DNA from: Chlamydiota bacterium
GTDB taxonomy: Bacteria > Chlamydiota > Chlamydiia > Chlamydiales > 2-12-FULL-49-11
NCBI GenBank assembly: GCA_947478685.1
Contig: CANJWO010000013.1
Coordinates: 1-41,421, forward strand
DNA length: 41,421 nt
Direction of reading: 5' to 3'
Each line of letters begins with the position of its first letter. Position 1 is the first letter of the stretch. The position numbers and the translations under genes were made by a program. This document shows, in pieces, positions 16,586-25,723 of this stretch. The notes under the pieces are model-generated. The model did no database searches. It was not told the DNA's origin and was given only the letters and a program-made list of their open reading frames with translations.

Positions 16586-17984
16586 CCATGTTTTTAAAAA
16601 TAATGCAATGGAATGGTAAAAGCATATACCAATAGACTAATCCAAAAATTCCTTTTGGCCTAAATGTCGCGCTCTGCTTTAAAAACTTTCCCCCATCTAT
16701 GATTTCAAATTCAAGCCAAGCCTCACCAGGCATTTTCATTTGAGCATAAAGAATAAGGTGCCCCACTTTTTTATCAGCTAGTAAAACCCGCCAAAAGTCG
16801 ATGGAATCGCCAACTTCTAAATTATAGGGATCTCTTCTACCTATATTAAAGCCTATCCCCCCCATTAATTTATCAATAAAACCACGCAATCTCCAAGCCC
16901 AATTCATTGAGTACCAACCATTACTTCCGCCTATCGACCAGAATCTTTCTATTACAGCCTCTGGAGATCCAATAATTTTGACGATTTGGACATCTTTTAA
17001 ACACCCCTCTTCCGGCACATTAATCCCAGAAATCGGAGTTCTCAAGTCCCAAGCATCCATCCATGTTGAAATTACCTCATTCTGAGAAATTTTTTGGAAA
17101 GCATTCTCAAGAGCTTTTTCGTATTTAATACACTCATGCGGTAGAAGGTCATCTATAGAATGATTTAATTTCCTAGTGTTATGCTTCATGCTTTCAACTA
17201 AATAGCTACATATAGAGAACTTTACTGATGTAATTAACACAAGCCAATAACTGGAAAGTTTTGGGGTAAGAACAGGAACATTTATAATAAATCTTTTCAG
17301 TTTTCTAAAAGCAGCATATCTTAATAAAACTTCCCTAAACGATAGTATTTCCGGCCCTCCTATATCAAATGTTTTACCATAAGCACTCGTATTTAAGAGC
17401 ACTCCTGTCAAGTAAAACAAGACATCCCTAATTGAGATCGGTTGGCAATAATTTTTCACCCATTTAGGAGCAATCATAATAGGTAGTTTTTCAGTTAAAT
17501 CTCGAATGATTTCAAATGAGGCACTTCCGGCTCCAATGATGATGCTAGCTCTCAGAATGGTACATGGAACCGCCCCCTCTTGAAGAATTTTTTCTACCTT
17601 AAATCTTGAATAGAGGTGAGGAGATAGCTTTGTTTCATCTTCTACAATCCCACCTAAATATATAATCTGTTTACAATCAGTATGATTTAAGATTTCTATA
17701 AAATTTTGAGCAACCTTTTTTTCAGCATCACTTAAGTTTTCTTGCAATTGACCCATTGAATGAACTAGGTAATAGACAGCCTCAGCATCTTTTGGAAAAG
17801 GTTCAACACTCTCTTTATCTCTTAAGTCACCTACAATTAGATGTAGCAGACCATGATTTGATTGTTTAAATTTAACTTCTCTATTTCGAACAAGAGCAAA
17901 AACTTCATGACCTTCTTCTAATAAACTATATATAAGCCTTTTGCCTATAAATCCGGTTGCCCCTGTAACAATAATCTTAGTCAT
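16569..17984 (-). CDS. NAD(P)-dependent epimerase-like protein with DUF2867
   Basis: 471 residues in two parts. Residues 1-300 form an SDR/NmrA-like Rossmann domain with GATGFIG at 8-14, GDLRD, YYLVHSMG and an ILRASIIIGAGS strand. Residues about 320-471 match the DUF2867 type (START-like ligand fold), with GSNGWYSMNWAWRLRGFIDK. Proteins with this pairing are common but of unclear function; a role in membrane or quinone-type lipid chemistry is a guess. It has a weak ribosome site. It is convergent with TerC and divergent from smpB. Confidence 0.8.
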   Translation of the reverse strand: MTKIIVTGATGFIGKRLIYSLLEEGHEVFALVRNREVKFKQSNHGLLHLIVGDLRDKESVEPFPKDAEAVYYLVHSMGQLQENLSDAEKKVAQNFIEILNHTDCKQIIYLGGIVEDETKLSPHLYSRFKVEKILQEGAVPCTILRASIIIGAGSASFEIIRDLTEKLPIMIAPKWVKNYCQPISIRDVLFYLTGVLLNTSAYGKTFDIGGPEILSFREVLLRYAAFRKLKRFIINVPVLTPKLSSYWLVLITSVKFSICSYLVESMKHNTRKLNHSIDDLLPHECIKYEKALENAFQKISQNEVISTWMDAWDLRTPISGINVPEEGCLKDVQIVKIIGSPEAVIERFWSIGGSNGWYSMNWAWRLRGFIDKLMGGIGFNIGRRDPYNLEVGDSIDFWRVLLADKKVGHLILYAQMKMPGEAWLEFEIIDGGKFLKQSATFRPKGIFGLVYWYMLLPFHCIIFKNMARSIA

Positions 17985-18076
17985 AATAAAAAAACTACTA
18001 TTATGCCGCCCATAAAATCAAATAAATTCTGTTTTCTATCGACGAAATGGGAAAAAAAGAGTTAAACTAACTCGAT

Positions 18077-18526
18077 ATGGAAACTAAAGAGATAGTATCA
18101 AACAGAGCTGCCTACCACCACTACGAAATTCTCGAAGTTTTCGAAGCAGGAATTGTCCTCCTAGGAACTGAAATCAAGTCACTTAGAGATAATGGCGGCA
18201 ATCTACAAGATAACTACGTCTCCGTTAAAGGTGGGGAAGCTTGGCTTAAATACGCCTCTATTGCCCCTTATCGCTATGGTAATATTCATAACCATGAAGA
18301 ACGCCGCGACCGAAAGCTCCTCTTTCATAAAGATGAAATCTTTAAATTCCGCAAGCTTACCGAAATTAAAGGCCACACCCTAATCGCCCTATCCTTCTAT
18401 CTAAAAAAGGGGATTGTAAAAGTCAAAGTAGGCGTCTGCCGCGGCAAGAAAACCCACGACAAACGGGAAGACCAGAAGAAACGATCAGCCATGAAAGAAA
18501 TCGCACAGGCCTTTAAGAATTCCTAG
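18077..18526 (+). CDS. smpB: SsrA-binding protein SmpB
   Basis: 149 residues, the usual length. It binds the tRNA-like part of tmRNA and delivers it to stalled ribosomes in trans-translation. It shows the OB-fold core with [27 protein letters not shown] and [16 protein letters not shown], and the basic tail [13 protein letters not shown] that enters the decoding centre. Order smpB-dnaN-recF is compact and agrees with what I recall of chlamydial genomes. Codons near the 3' end favour C at the third position. Confidence 0.96.
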   Translation: METKEIVSNRAAYHHYEILEVFEAGIVLLGTEIKSLRDNGGNLQDNYVSVKGGEAWLKYASIAPYRYGNIHNHEERRDRKLLFHKDEIFKFRKLTEIKGHTLIALSFYLKKGIVKVKVGVCRGKKTHDKREDQKKRSAMKEIAQAFKNS

Positions 18527-18539
18527 AATGCAGTATGTA

Positions 18540-18568
18540 TTGACGTCTAGATTAAAATTCACTAAAAT
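18540..18568 (+). promoter_or_regulatory. Candidate promoter of dnaN-recF
   Basis: TTGACG (18540-18545), 17-bp spacer, TAAAAT (18563-18568), 23 bp before the dnaN ATG. It lies in the short smpB-dnaN gap, so dnaN and recF can be expressed independently of smpB. Confidence 0.55.
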
Positions 18569-18591
18569 TGATTCAGTAAAAATGGGGTTTT

Positions 18592-19698
18592 ATGAAATTT
18601 AGCATTCAGAGGGAAGCTCTTTCTTCATTAATTGGAAAGATTCAAGGCGTTATACCATCAAAAGCGGTGATTCCGATTCTTGCAAATGTGTTGATTGAGG
18701 CAAAGGATAACCAGATTGTTGTGACAGCAACCGATTTAACGGTAAGCTTGAGGTCGAGTTTGGATGCGACTGTTTTAGAGGAAGGCGGAGTAGCCTTGCC
18801 CGCGAGACGCTTTTTCCAATTGATCAGAGAACTTAAGGCTCCTGAAGTTCGATTTGAGACCGATGCAAACAATGTTGCTATTATTACAAGTGGATCGTCG
18901 CACTTTCGGATCAATGGACTTGAAAAAGGTGAATTTCCTGCATTTCCAGAGATCAAAGGGGGTAAATCATTTGGCCTACCTTCAGTTAGATTAAAAGAGA
19001 TGTTTGTAAACACTTCGTTTGCAGCTGCAAAAGATGACACAAGACAAGTTTTGAATGGCATTTGCATGGAAATCTCTGAAGACAAAGTGATTATTGTTGG
19101 GACTGACGGGAAGAAACTTGCTAAAATTGAAGAATCTATTGCATCGAGCGCTGGCGAAAACCAGAGTAGTATCATCCCTCTAAAAGCGGTTGAAGAGATG
19201 GTTAGATTACTCGATGATGAAGAGAGTGTCACTACATTAACCTTGATGGCTGATAAAATTGCTTTAGAGACTGACAAGGGCTCTTTAGTCTCGAAATTGC
19301 TTTCAGGGCAGTTTCCTGATTATCAACGCGTCTTACCAGATCGAAGTGCAATGCACCAAATGTTTCTTCATAGAGATGAACTGATGACGTTACTTAAACA
19401 GGTCTCCCTTTTCACATCTGAAGCCAGTCACTCAGTTAAACTCACTTTTGAAGATGGCGAGCTAAAGCTCCAAGCAGTTAATAGCGAAATTGGCGAAGGC
19501 AAAGTTCACATGCCGGTCGATTATCATGACAAGAAGCTTGATATCGCCTTTAATCCCCACTATTTCATCGATATTCTACGCCACTGCAAGGACGAGACTG
19601 TTAGCTTTGGGATCACAGATTCATTTAATCCAGGATCTATTACCGACACCTCCAAAGCACATTTCGTATTGATGCCGATGAGACTCAGCAGTGAATAA
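18592..19698 (+). CDS. dnaN: DNA polymerase III beta subunit (sliding clamp)
   Basis: 368 residues, normal for the family (366 in E. coli). Three repeats of the clamp fold form a ring that tethers polymerase III to DNA. Recognisable blocks are LSSLIGKIQGVIPSKAVIPI at the start, FRINGLEKGEFPAFP, and the C-terminal FNPHYFIDIL with final LMPMRL, a well-conserved end of beta clamps that forms part of the peptide-binding pocket. Its stop is immediately followed by the recF start. No dnaA or DnaA-box cluster is seen beside it, so this is not evidence of the origin. Confidence 0.97.
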   Translation: MKFSIQREALSSLIGKIQGVIPSKAVIPILANVLIEAKDNQIVVTATDLTVSLRSSLDATVLEEGGVALPARRFFQLIRELKAPEVRFETDANNVAIITSGSSHFRINGLEKGEFPAFPEIKGGKSFGLPSVRLKEMFVNTSFAAAKDDTRQVLNGICMEISEDKVIIVGTDGKKLAKIEESIASSAGENQSSIIPLKAVEEMVRLLDDEESVTTLTLMADKIALETDKGSLVSKLLSGQFPDYQRVLPDRSAMHQMFLHRDELMTLLKQVSLFTSEASHSVKLTFEDGELKLQAVNSEIGEGKVHMPVDYHDKKLDIAFNPHYFIDILRHCKDETVSFGITDSFNPGSITDTSKAHFVLMPMRLSSE

Positions 19699-20745
19699 AT
19701 GACTTGCTTAAAGCGAATTCGTCTATTCCAATTTCGGAATTTCAAGGAACTTGATCTTGAATTTGGAGATGGGCTCAATGCTATTATTGGGCCGAATGCG
19801 ATTGGAAAGACGACGCTACTTGAGGCGATTCATTTCCTAAGCATTGGGAGATCTTTCAGGACAAATAAACTCCAAGAGATCATTAAAAAGGGTGAAGAAA
19901 ATTTCACCATTCAGGCTTTTTTTTCTAAAGATGGCGTTGATCAAACTCTTTCGATTTTTTATGATGGCACTAATAAAGAGATCAAGCACAACCAAACTTC
20001 CTATAATTCGTTTACTCCCCTTTTAGGACTTTTTCCTACCGTAATCTACTCCCCCTTTGATATTGAACTCATTCATGGAGCTCCTCCAGAAAGGCGCAGG
20101 TTCATTAACATCTTGATTGCTCAAGCAAATCCGTTATATGTCTACTATTTGACCCGATATACAAAAGCCTTAGCTCATAGAAATGCCCTTTTACGAAAAA
20201 AGCAACTATCTACAATTGAAATTTGGGAAGACGACCTAATAAAATCGGCTCTATTTATTCAGGAAAAAAGGGCTGAGGTTATTCAAATATTATCTCTCAG
20301 GACAAAAGATTTTTATAAAGAACTCTCTAATGGTGCAGAGGAAGTCCAACTTCATTACAAACCATCAAAAATCTCAAATCAAATTTTTGAGAAATCTAGA
20401 GAGAGAGAATTAGCTCTAGGGTACAGCTTGCTAGGGCCCCATCGAGATGATCTCGATATTAGCTTAAATGAACTTTCTGCTAAAAACTACGGAAGCGAAG
20501 GTCAAAAACGGACTATAATCGCTGCCTTAAAATTAGCTGAAAAAGAGCATCTTGGATCTGCGATCCTCCTTATTGACGATTTTGGCGTCCATCTAGATGG
20601 AACTCGAAAAGCGAAATTTGAAGAAAAAATCGCCTCTCAAAATCAACTCTTCTTAACTTCCCCCTTTCAACTTGGAGGAACTATGCCAGCTTTTTTTCAT
20701 TTTTTGGAAAATCCACCTCTTGCACCAATTTTAACTCGGCAATAA
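19699..20745 (+). CDS. recF: DNA repair protein RecF
   Basis: 348 residues. An ABC/SMC-like ATPase that, with RecO and RecR, loads RecA at single-strand gaps. Walker A is GPNAIGKTT (31-39), the signature region LLGPHRDDLDI and Walker B ILLIDDF are all present, with the RecF-typical N-terminus LKRIRLFQFRNFKELDL. The start abuts the dnaN stop, so translation is probably coupled. The last 65 bp overlap the convergent pgi gene end (20681), so the C-terminal residues are constrained on both strands. Confidence 0.96.
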   Translation: MTCLKRIRLFQFRNFKELDLEFGDGLNAIIGPNAIGKTTLLEAIHFLSIGRSFRTNKLQEIIKKGEENFTIQAFFSKDGVDQTLSIFYDGTNKEIKHNQTSYNSFTPLLGLFPTVIYSPFDIELIHGAPPERRRFINILIAQANPLYVYYLTRYTKALAHRNALLRKKQLSTIEIWEDDLIKSALFIQEKRAEVIQILSLRTKDFYKELSNGAEEVQLHYKPSKISNQIFEKSRERELALGYSLLGPHRDDLDISLNELSAKNYGSEGQKRTIIAALKLAEKEHLGSAILLIDDFGVHLDGTRKAKFEEKIASQNQLFLTSPFQLGGTMPAFFHFLENPPLAPILTRQ

Positions 20746-22309
20746 AAGCATTTCCTAAAGCTGACTCTTTATCAAGTGATGTGCAGCCTTTGACTCTTTG
20801 ACACTTAAACAGATCTATCACACTATTTGCAAGAACCTTACCAAGTTGCACTCCCTCTTGATCGAATGAATTGATACCCCAGATAAACCCTTCATACGCG
20901 ACATAATGCTCGTGATATGCAAGGAGGCTTCCTAAAGTATAGGGATCTAATACATTCGCAAGTAAGATATGACTTGGTCTGTTACCTGAAAAATACTTAT
21001 TCGAATTGAGATTGTGATCTCCTTTAGCAAGGGCTATTGCTTGAGCAAATAAATTTGCTAATAGCTTTTCTTGGTTGGTAGTCCCTTCAATAATTGCATC
21101 GCCCTCTCTTTGTGAGCTTGCAAAACCGATAAACTCGATAGGAACCTCGCCTGTTCCTTGATGAATGCATTGGTAATAAGCGTGCTGGCCTTCAGTACCC
21201 ACAGTACCCCAAATAACCGGAGATGTTTCGTGCTTAATAAAACTGCCATCTTCTTGAGCTACACTCTTCCCATTTGATTCCATAAACAGTTGCTGTAAAT
21301 GGGCTGACCAAAAATTCATCGCTTGGGAATATGGGATAATTGCTAAAGTTGGCAACTCTAGAAAATTTCGATTCCAAATCCCTAAAAGAGCTCCAAAAAG
21401 GGGTAAGTTTTTCATCGGATCTTTCTCATTAAGAGCGTGCTGATCCATTTCATGAAGCCCTTTTAGAAATTCTTCCCAAATCTCCATGCCGAAAACAAAT
21501 GCTAAAGGAACTGCACCGACCATGCTCGATACAGAAAATCTACCCCCAATGTAATCCCACATATAAAATATCTCTAAGAAATTCGAAGGCTCATCCATTG
21601 GACTACCCTTTCCAGTAACCAAAATAAAATGGTCTTTTACGTTGAGCTTTGCTTGTGCATAGCGCTTCCTTAAAAGCTCTTCTTCTGATTTTATCTCTAA
21701 TGTCCCACCCGATTTTGAGATAATCGCAACAAGGGTCGTTTTAAGATCGACTTCAGCTAGTATGGCATTTACTTTATCTGGATCGACATTCGATGCAAAA
21801 TAGAGTTTTTTATCATCAGTTTGAAATGCTTTAAGAGCGTGATAGACAGCCTCAGTCCCAAGATATGATCCTCCAATTCCGACAATGATCATTGATTTGA
21901 ATTTATTCGCTTTTGAGTTAAAAACCTTAAGCTTCCTAAGCTCTGTTTGGTAATCTTCACGAGCCTCCCGTGTCTCAGCTGACCATTTGGCATTCTTATC
22001 TTGATTACGAATTGCCGTATGACCGACCCTTCTCTCTTCACTTTTGCAATTATTTACATAGTTCATCACGTCCATGTTCTGCAATTTATTCATTTTTTCA
22101 TGAACACCAGCTTCCATAGCCAAATTTGAGAGTGCTTTACAAATCTTTTCATCAACCCTTTCTGTCCCATACAAAAGACGCCATTTACCAAATGAAATGG
22201 CCATTCTCCTTATCCTTTCATCACTTAAATAGCCTTGCTTTGTTAAATTTGGAGCTGTTTTTGCAAGTTCTTGCAGCTCATTAACCGATTTGTAGTCCTG
22301 AAATTTCAT
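20681..22309 (-). CDS. pgi: Glucose-6-phosphate isomerase
   Basis: About 542 residues (E. coli 549), interconverting glucose-6-phosphate and fructose-6-phosphate. It shows IIVGIGGSYLGTEAVYHAL, SKSGGTLE, the DYIGGRFSVSSMVG block and the GTEGQHAYYQCIHQGTGEVP active-site segment with its Glu and His. The ATG at 22309 is preferred, with GAGGA six bases upstream; a GTG at 22321 is the alternative. It converges on recF with a 65-bp overlap. Confidence 0.95.
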   Translation of the reverse strand: MKFQDYKSVNELQELAKTAPNLTKQGYLSDERIRRMAISFGKWRLLYGTERVDEKICKALSNLAMEAGVHEKMNKLQNMDVMNYVNNCKSEERRVGHTAIRNQDKNAKWSAETREAREDYQTELRKLKVFNSKANKFKSMIIVGIGGSYLGTEAVYHALKAFQTDDKKLYFASNVDPDKVNAILAEVDLKTTLVAIISKSGGTLEIKSEEELLRKRYAQAKLNVKDHFILVTGKGSPMDEPSNFLEIFYMWDYIGGRFSVSSMVGAVPLAFVFGMEIWEEFLKGLHEMDQHALNEKDPMKNLPLFGALLGIWNRNFLELPTLAIIPYSQAMNFWSAHLQQLFMESNGKSVAQEDGSFIKHETSPVIWGTVGTEGQHAYYQCIHQGTGEVPIEFIGFASSQREGDAIIEGTTNQEKLLANLFAQAIALAKGDHNLNSNKYFSGNRPSHILLANVLDPYTLGSLLAYHEHYVAYEGFIWGINSFDQEGVQLGKVLANSVIDLFKCQRVKGCTSLDKESALGNAFIAELKLVQEVDFPKNEKKLA

Positions 22310-22368
22310 GTAAATCCTCACTCTATATCACGATATTAGTCATAAAACACTATTTCACATCAAATGTT

Positions 22369-22397
22369 TTGAATATAATTCGTAAATTAGATACTAT
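22369..22397 (+). promoter_or_regulatory. Candidate tRNA-Pro promoter
   Basis: TTGAAT (22369-22374), 17-bp spacer, TACTAT (22392-22397), about 18 bp before the mature 5' end of the tRNA. It is divergent from pgi. Confidence 0.5.
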
Positions 22398-22414
22398 TAT
22401 CCCATATTTTCGTT

Positions 22415-22489
22415 CGGAGTATGGCGCAGTTTGGCTAGCGCGTCTGGTTTGGGACCAGAAGGCCGGGGGTTCAAATCCCTCTACTCCGA
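22415..22489 (+). tRNA. tRNA-Pro (anticodon UGG)
   Basis: 75 nt. The acceptor stem CGGAGTA/TACTCCG with discriminator A, D-arm GGCGCAG..., anticodon stem TCTGG/CCAGA with loop TTTGGGA (anticodon TGG) and the GGTTCAAATCC T-arm are all present. No CCA is encoded. The minus-strand 329-residue gene ends inside the antisense of this tRNA. Confidence 0.96.
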
Positions 22490-23460
22490 ATAAATTTCTC
22501 TACCTCAATCTCATCTATAAGATCTAAAGAATCACCAACAGTAACTACCTGACCTGCTGCGGCATTAAAGCCTTGAAGCATTCTTCTTCCTTCATGGGAT
22601 ACTGTGCCTGAAAAGACGAGGATTTGATCAAGTCCATGCCAACTTTCTATCATAAGTGATTCAGGGAAAACTCGATAGGCGATGCCGTTTTCGACTAAAC
22701 AATTAATTGTCTTGTCAAAAAGATCGTAAGGGACCTTTCCCATCTCCGGTATAACAATTCCGAGCGTTGGCGGAGCCGTTTCTATTTCTATAAGTGATAG
22801 AGGCTTGTGACCTACATATCCTAAACTCCCCCTACCCTGCCATCCAAAACCATTAAAATCGATACTTGCACCTTTTACACCCGGAATAATATAGGGGAAA
22901 AAGGTCTTAGACAAAAGCTCAGCTTGAAATGACGGCCTCATGCTATCAGCTAAATCAAAGAGAGCCAGAAGAGGGACATCGTCTATTAAAGGGGCTGATA
23001 AACGATGTAAGTACTGCATAAAAATCTCCATCGAAAAGAGCCTAAACATCTGATCAGTTACCTCTTCCTCTTCAAAAAATTCAACTTTCCAATCAAGAAA
23101 ATCGGAATTGAGTGCTGCGTCCTGACAAATAGTCTTTTTAAAGCTCCCGCTTCCTCTATATAAGATGATTGCTGCAATTTGTTCTCTATAAGGCTTATAG
23201 ACCCTTTCCTCAAATGAAGTGACCGCTCTCCCTCGAGAGAAAAAACAAGCAGGATCTCTTAAAAGAGCTCTCTCTTCAGAAAAACCAAAATCAATTTCAA
23301 AAGAGAGTTTTGCCCCCAATTTAAGGGCCGTTTCAATCTCGGACTCAAGAGATTCCCACAAAAGATCGGAAGAGGATCTTCCATCGAGATAGATGTTTAA
23401 TGTATTAAAATTAGGACCTTTAGCAAATTCATATCCGGTCTCTGCAATAATTGGCTTCAT
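22471..23460 (-). CDS. Conserved-looking hypothetical protein downstream of trmB
   Basis: 329 residues, not matched to a known fold with confidence. It is soluble with no signal peptide. Features include an early acidic region, EEERALL..PACFFSRGRA, a GASIDFNGFGWQGRGSLGY glycine-rich stretch (about 218-236) and a C-terminal VFSGTVSHEGRRMLQGFNAA. Its start overlaps the trmB stop by 4 bp (ATGA), so it is co-translated. Its last six codons and stop lie within the antisense of tRNA-Pro, ending FIRSRGI. A pgi / orphan / trmB order is, from memory, also seen in Chlamydiaceae, but I cannot verify that. Confidence 0.75.
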   Translation of the reverse strand: MKPIIAETGYEFAKGPNFNTLNIYLDGRSSSDLLWESLESEIETALKLGAKLSFEIDFGFSEERALLRDPACFFSRGRAVTSFEERVYKPYREQIAAIILYRGSGSFKKTICQDAALNSDFLDWKVEFFEEEEVTDQMFRLFSMEIFMQYLHRLSAPLIDDVPLLALFDLADSMRPSFQAELLSKTFFPYIIPGVKGASIDFNGFGWQGRGSLGYVGHKPLSLIEIETAPPTLGIVIPEMGKVPYDLFDKTINCLVENGIAYRVFPESLMIESWHGLDQILVFSGTVSHEGRRMLQGFNAAAGQVVTVGDSLDLIDEIEVEKFIRSRGI

Positions 23461-24122
23461 GACACCTCTTGAAGAGAAAATTTCATATAGTGGATCGACT
23501 TACCAAGATCCAGCCAAAGACGGTTAAAATAAGAGGTTCCATAATCTTCGGGCAGAATACAATCTTCATCCGATTGCCATCTTTCATTAGAATTCATGAC
23601 TTTCATCATTTGTTCTGAATATTTCTGGTGATCTGTAACTAGAGTTAAAGTAGTCCCCGGCTTACTTACTTTTGTAAGCATTTCAATAAAAGGGGCTTGA
23701 ATTATCCGATTTTTAGCATGACTATTTTTTGGCCACGGATCTGGGAAGTTGACATAAGCTTTTTCAATACGAGTCTCTTTAAGATAGTGAGAGCAAAAAT
23801 CTTCAGCCATTCCACAGACGGGAAGTAAATTTTTAAGACCTAAATTATGCTTTTTGGACCATATTTGCCTTGTTCGGGTAAACTTTTTCTCAACACCAAT
23901 CCAATTATATTCAGGATAGAGGGTTGCAGCTCTTGCTATCCACTCACCATTTCCACTACAGAATTCAATACAAATTGGATTGTCATTTTCAAAAATTTCG
24001 CTGAATGGAATATCAAACTTTTCGTGCTTATCGTAGTTCCTCGGCACACAGAGCATCCCTTCATGAAGGAGAGGCTTTCGCTCTTCCCAAGTAAACAATA
24101 TAGATAAATCAGCTGGTCTCAT
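23457..24122 (-). CDS. trmB: tRNA (guanine-N7-)-methyltransferase
   Basis: 221 residues. It methylates G46 in the variable loop of tRNAs using S-adenosylmethionine. It shows the SAM-binding motif IEFCSGNGEW (about 51-60) and the TrmB hallmark VNFPDPWPKNSHAKNRI (about 124-140), then LTLVTDHQKYSEQM. The N-terminus is slightly longer than E. coli-type core. It lies between tRNA-Leu and the 329-residue gene, overlapping the latter by 4 bp. Confidence 0.93.
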   Translation of the reverse strand: MRPADLSILFTWEERKPLLHEGMLCVPRNYDKHEKFDIPFSEIFENDNPICIEFCSGNGEWIARAATLYPEYNWIGVEKKFTRTRQIWSKKHNLGLKNLLPVCGMAEDFCSHYLKETRIEKAYVNFPDPWPKNSHAKNRIIQAPFIEMLTKVSKPGTTLTLVTDHQKYSEQMMKVMNSNERWQSDEDCILPEDYGTSYFNRLWLDLGKSIHYMKFSLQEVS

Positions 24123-24143
24123 GAAAGTAATCTACAGAAAATG

Positions 24144-24224
24144 TGCCCAGGAAAGGACTTGAACCTTCATGCCTTGCGGCACCAGATCCTAAGTCTGGCG
24201 TGTCTACCATTTCACCACCTGGGC
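24144..24224 (-). tRNA. tRNA-Leu (anticodon UAG)
   Basis: 81 nt, class II with a short variable arm. Acceptor GCCCAGG/CCTGGGC with discriminator A, anticodon stem CCAGA/TCTGG with loop CTTAGGA (anticodon TAG), and T-arm GGTTCAAGTCC. It sits just upstream of trmB in the same direction. Confidence 0.96.
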
Positions 24225-24255
24225 AGATAATGAAATGGAGATTCTACGTCTTTGT

Positions 24256-25608
24256 TTAATTTTTAGTCAAGAAACAAAGTATTTGATAGACGAGCCTTGC
24301 CGCAGCAAGCTCTGAGGAGAGTTCCCCTTCCTGTGGATTGAGCCCAACAAAGTCTAGTCCGACGACTTTTTTCTTCCGAATGACCGTTTTTAAGAGTTTT
24401 ATTACTTTATTGTAGGAAAGACCCATTGGCTCTGGACGTTTGCTCATCATGACACTTGGGTCAAATACGCTCGCATCAATTGTTATGTAGACATTTCCTT
24501 GAGTTAACTCTTCTAGCACGTCTTCCATCCAGTGGTCATCTTTCTCATCAAAAATATCTGCCGCAAAGAAAATTTTATCATATTGAAGATCTCGCTTCTC
24601 TCTATTGGACGTCGATCTAATCCCTACTTGAACAATATCTTTAGCATATTCAAGCCCTTTCTTCATGGCGCAAGCTTGGCTATAAGACGAACCATCAAAA
24701 CTAGATCTCAGCTGCGTTGAACCGCCTAGATGAAGTACTGAAAAGGGACCAAGCACCTCTTTTACCCCTCTCATTGCACCAATTGTGATTGTCTGATCCT
24801 CTCCTAAAAAAATAGGGAGCTTCCCGTCTTTTAAAAGCTCTATCATCCTCTGCTCAACACTTTCCACAAAAAGATGAGGAGTCTCAATGGAGACCAAAGC
24901 CTCAGCTGTATGAACACCTATGCGAGAGAGTTGCTGATCGGTTTCAAGATCGTAATCCTCCATATATTTTGAAGCTCTCAAGATAGCCAAAGGGGCATAA
25001 AGTTCTTTAACTTGGACGGGATGCTCATAAAGAACAGGGATTATCACATATTTTGCTGAGTTATAAGAGGTCTCTTTTCCTAGAAAAGCAGGCAATTCAG
25101 GATAACTTTTAGCAAGAGGGAGATATTTTTCAGTAAATCCAATTCCTACAAGGACACTGCCATGATCATCTTCTATCTTTAAACTTCTCATAATGGGCTT
25201 AATATTTTTTAATTCATACTCCATATCCGATTTACCGTCTGAAAATTCTTTATAGACAGCCGTAAGTTCCTTATGCAAGATACCTTCCAGGTCAGTTTCA
25301 GAAAAGAGGCCGCTTTTCTTACAAACAATTGTCCGATCCTTTTTTCCGTTTCGATAAAGATCACCCAAAATAATACCCGCTGCTATGGTAGAGCCCCTTA
25401 AGCCTTCGGCTGTTGCTAAAATCGCATCGACTGCATCATTTGTCTGAAGCACTTGACTAGGCTCTAGTAACATTGAGTCTTTAGGTAAAAAATGGGTATG
25501 AAACAGGGGCCGGCATTGGGATAATAAACTTACTTCTAAAGCTTTAGTAAACGCACCTGCTTGAGATGTGCTTTGACCGAAACCATTAATTAAGTAATAA
25601 TTTTTCAT
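24256..25608 (-). CDS. Fused pyruvoyl-arginine-decarboxylase-like and agmatinase-like protein, both sites degenerate
   Basis: 450 residues. Residues 1-165 resemble pyruvoyl-dependent arginine decarboxylase (GFGQST..AGAF..AL, then FLPKDSMLLEP, then GSTIAAGII), but the self-cleavage pair (Thr/Ser-Ser in the family) is Thr38-His39. Residues 180-450 resemble agmatinase/arginase, ending GLDFVGLNPQEGELSSELAAARLVY. There the metal-binding boxes are altered: GGDH is GEDQ (269-272), DAHxD is GGSTQ (295-299) and DxDxxDP is DASVFDP (378-384), leaving one of six expected Mn ligands. Arginine to agmatine to putrescine is the implied ancestral pathway; this copy is probably non-catalytic. It is divergent from an amino-acid antiporter. 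Confidence 0.7.
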   Translation of the reverse strand: MKNYYLINGFGQSTSQAGAFTKALEVSLLSQCRPLFHTHFLPKDSMLLEPSQVLQTNDAVDAILATAEGLRGSTIAAGIILGDLYRNGKKDRTIVCKKSGLFSETDLEGILHKELTAVYKEFSDGKSDMEYELKNIKPIMRSLKIEDDHGSVLVGIGFTEKYLPLAKSYPELPAFLGKETSYNSAKYVIIPVLYEHPVQVKELYAPLAILRASKYMEDYDLETDQQLSRIGVHTAEALVSIETPHLFVESVEQRMIELLKDGKLPIFLGEDQTITIGAMRGVKEVLGPFSVLHLGGSTQLRSSFDGSSYSQACAMKKGLEYAKDIVQVGIRSTSNREKRDLQYDKIFFAADIFDEKDDHWMEDVLEELTQGNVYITIDASVFDPSVMMSKRPEPMGLSYNKVIKLLKTVIRKKKVVGLDFVGLNPQEGELSSELAAARLVYQILCFLTKN

Positions 25609-25723
25609 ATTTATTTATTATTAAAATTTTTAATTACTAAGTACAATTTATACTATTCACTTTTCTTTGTAAGATAAAAAAAATCCTCGTTAAATATCTG
25701 GGAAAAAAACATAATCTCTGTAC

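Noticed and set aside
18642..19277. 211-codon frame antisense to dnaN
   Set aside because: It lies wholly inside a well-conserved dnaN and has no ribosome site or recognisable domain.
18077..20745. Replication origin next to dnaN-recF
   Set aside because: No dnaA gene, DnaA-box cluster or AT-rich unwinding region seen; smpB-dnaN-recF is not an origin marker in chlamydiae as far as I know.
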